Shown here: positions 61,996 through 64,000 of the stretch, in pieces
Layout: each line of letters starts with the position of its first letter
Numbering within the stretch: the stretch's first letter is position 1
NCBI RefSeq assembly: GCF_003362725.1
Contig: NZ_QKTV01000006.1
Coordinates: 124,001 to 188,000, forward strand
Source: Winogradskyella aurantiaca
GTDB taxonomy: Bacteria > Bacteroidota > Bacteroidia > Flavobacteriales > Flavobacteriaceae
Reading direction: 5' to 3'
Length of the DNA stretch: 64,000 nt
Made by a program: the position numbers and the translations under genes
The notes under the pieces: generated by a model
Told to the model about the DNA's origin: nothing
The model's database searches: none
The model's input: only the letters and a program-made list of their open reading frames with translations

Positions 61996-63576
61996 TTAAA
62001 TTGTACTGATTTTTAGTTTAAAGAAGTCGACAAAACTCTCCGGGTTCTCCACAATTCCTCTATTTGAAATAAGCTTAATATCGATATGGCGTTCACGCGC
62101 CTTAAAAGCAAAATCTTCAAGGATCTCTATAATATCATTGTCCAAATACTTGGTCTGTCTAACATCTAACTCAAGGAAAGTGTCTCTAGGAAGGCTGTCT
62201 AATTCTTTTAAGATGGCCCCTTTATTAAAGAAGGTTACTTCCTCAGCAAGGGTCATTTTTATTTTGTGCTTGCCATTACTTTTATCTTCAATATGCAGGA
62301 AGTGCGAGTTCTGATAGCTTTTTATCAAAATAACAGCAATACCAACTAGTAGTCCCATACTTATACCTACAAGGAGATCGGTGAATATAATACCTAAAAC
62401 AGTCACGATAAAAGGCACAAATTGCTTCCAGCCTAAAGCATACATTTGTTTAAATAGTGCCGGTTTAGCTAGTTTATATCCAACAATGAAAAGTACTGCT
62501 GCCAGGACCGACAGCGGTATCATATTCAATAATCTTGGGATAAGAATGACAGAAATCAATAAAAAGAAGCCATGAATAATAGCCGACATTTTACTTTTGC
62601 CACCAGACTGAATATTAGCCGAAGATCTAACAATCACCTGAGTAATGGGTAACCCACCGATAAGACCAGAAATAATATTTCCTGTACCCTGTGCTAATAA
62701 TTCTCTATTGGTTGGAGTCACATTTTTATCAGGATCTAATTTATCAGTGGCCTCCACACACAATAAAGTTTCAAGACTTGCCACTAACGCAATAGTGAAG
62801 GCTACCACCCATATTTCAGGATTAGTAATTTGAGAAAAATTAGGGAAGCTAAATTGGTTTAAAAAAGATGTTGTGTCTTCCGGAACGGGAACACTTACCA
62901 AATGTGTCGTAGCTATGGAAAGTGTCTCATTTGATTTGGTAAGAACATAGAATATAATACCTACAACAACAGCAACTAATGGGCCCTGTATAATGGTGAA
63001 TATTTTGCTTTTTTTGGCTAATACATTACCCCAAACCAACAAAATACCTAAAGCTACAACTCCTATCAGCGCGGAACCAGGTTGAATGAAATTTACAATA
63101 TTAAAAAGTTCAGAAAAGGTATTTTCGCCATCCATTTGGAGAAAGGCCATATCCCCTTCAGGATCGGCATCATAGCCAAAAAAGTGTGGAATCTGTTTAA
63201 GAATAATAATAATTCCAATACCTGTCAACATTCCTTTGATGACAGAAGAAGGAAAATAGTACCCAATAATTCCAGCTCTTAAGACTCCAAACAACAACTG
63301 GATAAGTCCACCTAGAACCACGGCCACCAGAAAATTTTCAAAACCACCTAAAGTCCCTATAGCAGATAGAACAATAGCCGCTAATCCTGCAGCAGGACCA
63401 CTAACACCAATTTTAGAGCCACTTAAGGCTCCAACTACAATTCCACCTACAATACCTGCAATTAATCCAGAAAATAAAGGGGCCCCACTGGCTAAAGCAA
63501 TTCCTAAACATAAAGGAAGGGCTACAAAAAATACCACGATACTCGATGGTATATCGTTTTTTAAAGTTTTAAACAT
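61996..63576 (-). CDS. SulP family anion transporter with STAS domain (second copy)
   Basis: The 526-residue transporter has the SulP membrane domain (DIPSSIVVFFVALPLCLGIA, then SKIGVSGPAAGLAAIVLSAI, and GLIGGLPITQVIVRSSANIQ) and a short C-terminal STAS domain (about 430-526, LELDVRQTKYLDNDIIEILE). It lacks the acidic insertion of the first copy and is nearer the bicarbonate-type SulPs often found with carbonic anhydrase. The ATG is at 63574-63576. A 10-bp stem-loop (63591-63625) lies just upstream in its leader. It is followed by the USP and carbonic anhydrase genes with short gaps. Confidence 0.88.
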   Translation of the reverse strand: MFKTLKNDIPSSIVVFFVALPLCLGIALASGAPLFSGLIAGIVGGIVVGALSGSKIGVSGPAAGLAAIVLSAIGTLGGFENFLVAVVLGGLIQLLFGVLRAGIIGYYFPSSVIKGMLTGIGIIIILKQIPHFFGYDADPEGDMAFLQMDGENTFSELFNIVNFIQPGSALIGVVALGILLVWGNVLAKKSKIFTIIQGPLVAVVVGIIFYVLTKSNETLSIATTHLVSVPVPEDTTSFLNQFSFPNFSQITNPEIWVVAFTIALVASLETLLCVEATDKLDPDKNVTPTNRELLAQGTGNIISGLIGGLPITQVIVRSSANIQSGGKSKMSAIIHGFFLLISVILIPRLLNMIPLSVLAAVLFIVGYKLAKPALFKQMYALGWKQFVPFIVTVLGIIFTDLLVGISMGLLVGIAVILIKSYQNSHFLHIEDKSNGKHKIKMTLAEEVTFFNKGAILKELDSLPRDTFLELDVRQTKYLDNDIIEILEDFAFKARERHIDIKLISNRGIVENPESFVDFFKLKISTI

Positions 63577-63590
63577 AGTTTAAGATTTGT

Positions 63591-63625
63591 TTTCTCAATA
63601 GGTTTTGTGCTTTTGTATTGAGAAA
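63591..63625. promoter_or_regulatory. perfect 10-bp stem-loop in the leader of the second SulP gene
   Basis: TTTCTCAATA (63591-63600) and TATTGAGAAA (63616-63625) are perfect complements around a 15-base loop. On the minus strand it ends 14 bases before the SulP ATG and has no U tract, so it is not a terminator. It could hide the ribosome site or be an operator. Confidence 0.5.
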
Positions 63626-63674
63626 CGATTGAAAAATGGCAAACTAATTTGCCTTGATCGATTCAGCTAGGAAA

Positions 63675-63965
63675 CTATGCTTCCGGAGGGGGTGATACCT
63701 GATTCAGGTAAGGTCTCGAATAATTTTTAAGCGCATGTTGCATAGCGCTGGAATAAAGAGAATCCTCAATAGGAGTCTCATCATTCCCATCGAAATCTTC
63801 ACAAATTAATTTAAAGCTCTCCGTCTCTTCTTCTTCTCCAAGTCCATCGATATTGGTAATGTCAATAGAGTCATCCATTGACGCAATAACCACTGGAGAT
63901 GAGACAATTGCCAAAAATAAAACAGTGAATAAAATGGCTGTTTTAGCTTGGAAACATTTTTTCAT
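63675..63965 (-). CDS. small exported acidic protein, unknown function
   Basis: The 96-residue product has a signal peptide (TAILFTVLFLAIVSSPVVIAS, cleavage near 28-30) followed by a very acidic mature part with a Glu/Asp-rich stretch (DGLGEEEETESFKLICED) and a Pro-rich end (VSPPPEA). One Cys is left after the signal. No family recognised. It lies 98 bases upstream of the second SulP gene on the same strand. ATG 63965 overlaps the inverted repeat 63964-63994. Confidence 0.6.
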   Translation of the reverse strand: MKKCFQAKTAILFTVLFLAIVSSPVVIASMDDSIDITNIDGLGEEEETESFKLICEDFDGNDETPIEDSLYSSAMQHALKNYSRPYLNQVSPPPEA

Positions 63966-63994
63966 AGACCTAAATATAACAATATGAGGTCTAT
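63964..63994. promoter_or_regulatory. perfect 8-bp inverted repeat at the start of the small exported protein gene
   Basis: ATAGACCT (63964-63971) and AGGTCTAT (63987-63994) are separated by 15 bases, and the left arm overlaps the start codon of the gene beginning at 63965. An AT-rich TATATTTA lies in the loop on the minus strand. It may be an operator or a leader stem. The window ends six bases later. Confidence 0.45.
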
Positions 63995-64000
63995 ATCAAT

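Noticed and set aside
1-64000. Insertion sequences, prophage, toxin-antitoxin or defence systems
   Set aside because: No transposase, integrase, recombinase, CRISPR repeat, restriction or toxin gene was found on either strand; the YwqK-like and TerB-like names are family labels only.

Overview
The window reads as an ordinary chromosomal segment of a low-GC member of the Bacteroidota, most likely a marine Flavobacteriaceae. Support comes from a TonB-dependent receptor with an N-terminal carboxypeptidase-regulatory domain, type IX secretion features (a PorP/SprF protein, a type B C-terminal sorting domain, a type A sorting domain), several family types typical of this group (DUF6503-like, DUF4286, DUF4199, DUF3109), promoter boxes of the flavobacterial TAnnTTTG form, and weak or absent Shine-Dalgarno sequences. 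The genus cannot be fixed from the sequence alone. I see no prophage, insertion sequence, CRISPR array or plasmid module. There is one tRNA (Leu-CAA).

Layout. 1-6.4 kb: the 3' end of dxs, a small membrane protein, dgt, then a TonB receptor followed by a beta-helix lipoprotein. 6.5-9.8 kb: a PiT-type phosphate transporter with a PhoU-like tail, preceded by a noncoding region carrying three direct repeats with an 11-bp period. 9.8-13.8 kb: the nrdB-nrdA ribonucleotide reductase operon and its unusual upstream region. 13.8-20.5 kb: membrane and housekeeping proteins (DUF3109, MarC, half-size flavoprotein, S41 protease, dCMP deaminase, HupE-like) and a type IX secreted FG-GAP protein. 20.5-21.8 kb: a small accessory patch with a broken small gene, two small envelope proteins and tRNA-Leu. 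21.9-24.3 kb: prs, rplY, pth. 24.3-29.2 kb: a very large secreted M43 metalloprotease and its PorP/SprF partner. 29.4-38.9 kb: ribF coupled to a vitamin K-dependent gamma-carboxylase homologue, serS, a TPR protein, DUF4286, rsmA, mgtE, a cupin, and a 2-hydroxyacid dehydrogenase. 39-41.4 kb: a membrane-anchored LuxR-type regulator and small proteins. 41.4-47.6 kb: a fused PlsC-GNAT acyltransferase, aspartate kinase, GNAT, fbp and a TerB-like protein. 47.7-58.5 kb: mfd, a thioredoxin-like lipid/envelope protein, gpsA, a CocE-type hydrolase, pheS with two orphan neighbours, and CvpA. 58.5-64 kb: SulP transporter, beta-carbonic anhydrase, universal stress protein, second SulP transporter and a small exported acidic protein, all on the minus strand.

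The parts that work together most clearly are the nrdBA reductase with dgt and the dCMP deaminase (dNTP supply), the secreted protease with its PorP/SprF partner, and the SulP/carbonic anhydrase/USP/SulP cluster, which looks like an inorganic-carbon uptake and interconversion module. The most interesting single genes are the full-length gamma-carboxylase homologue and the OlsF-like fused acyltransferase. The most interesting noncoding signals are the 11-bp-period repeats before the phosphate transporter, a 16-bp inverted pair before nrdB, a run of three stem-loops before gpsA, and stem-loops in the leader of the SulP cluster. No wholly new multi-gene system could be demonstrated.
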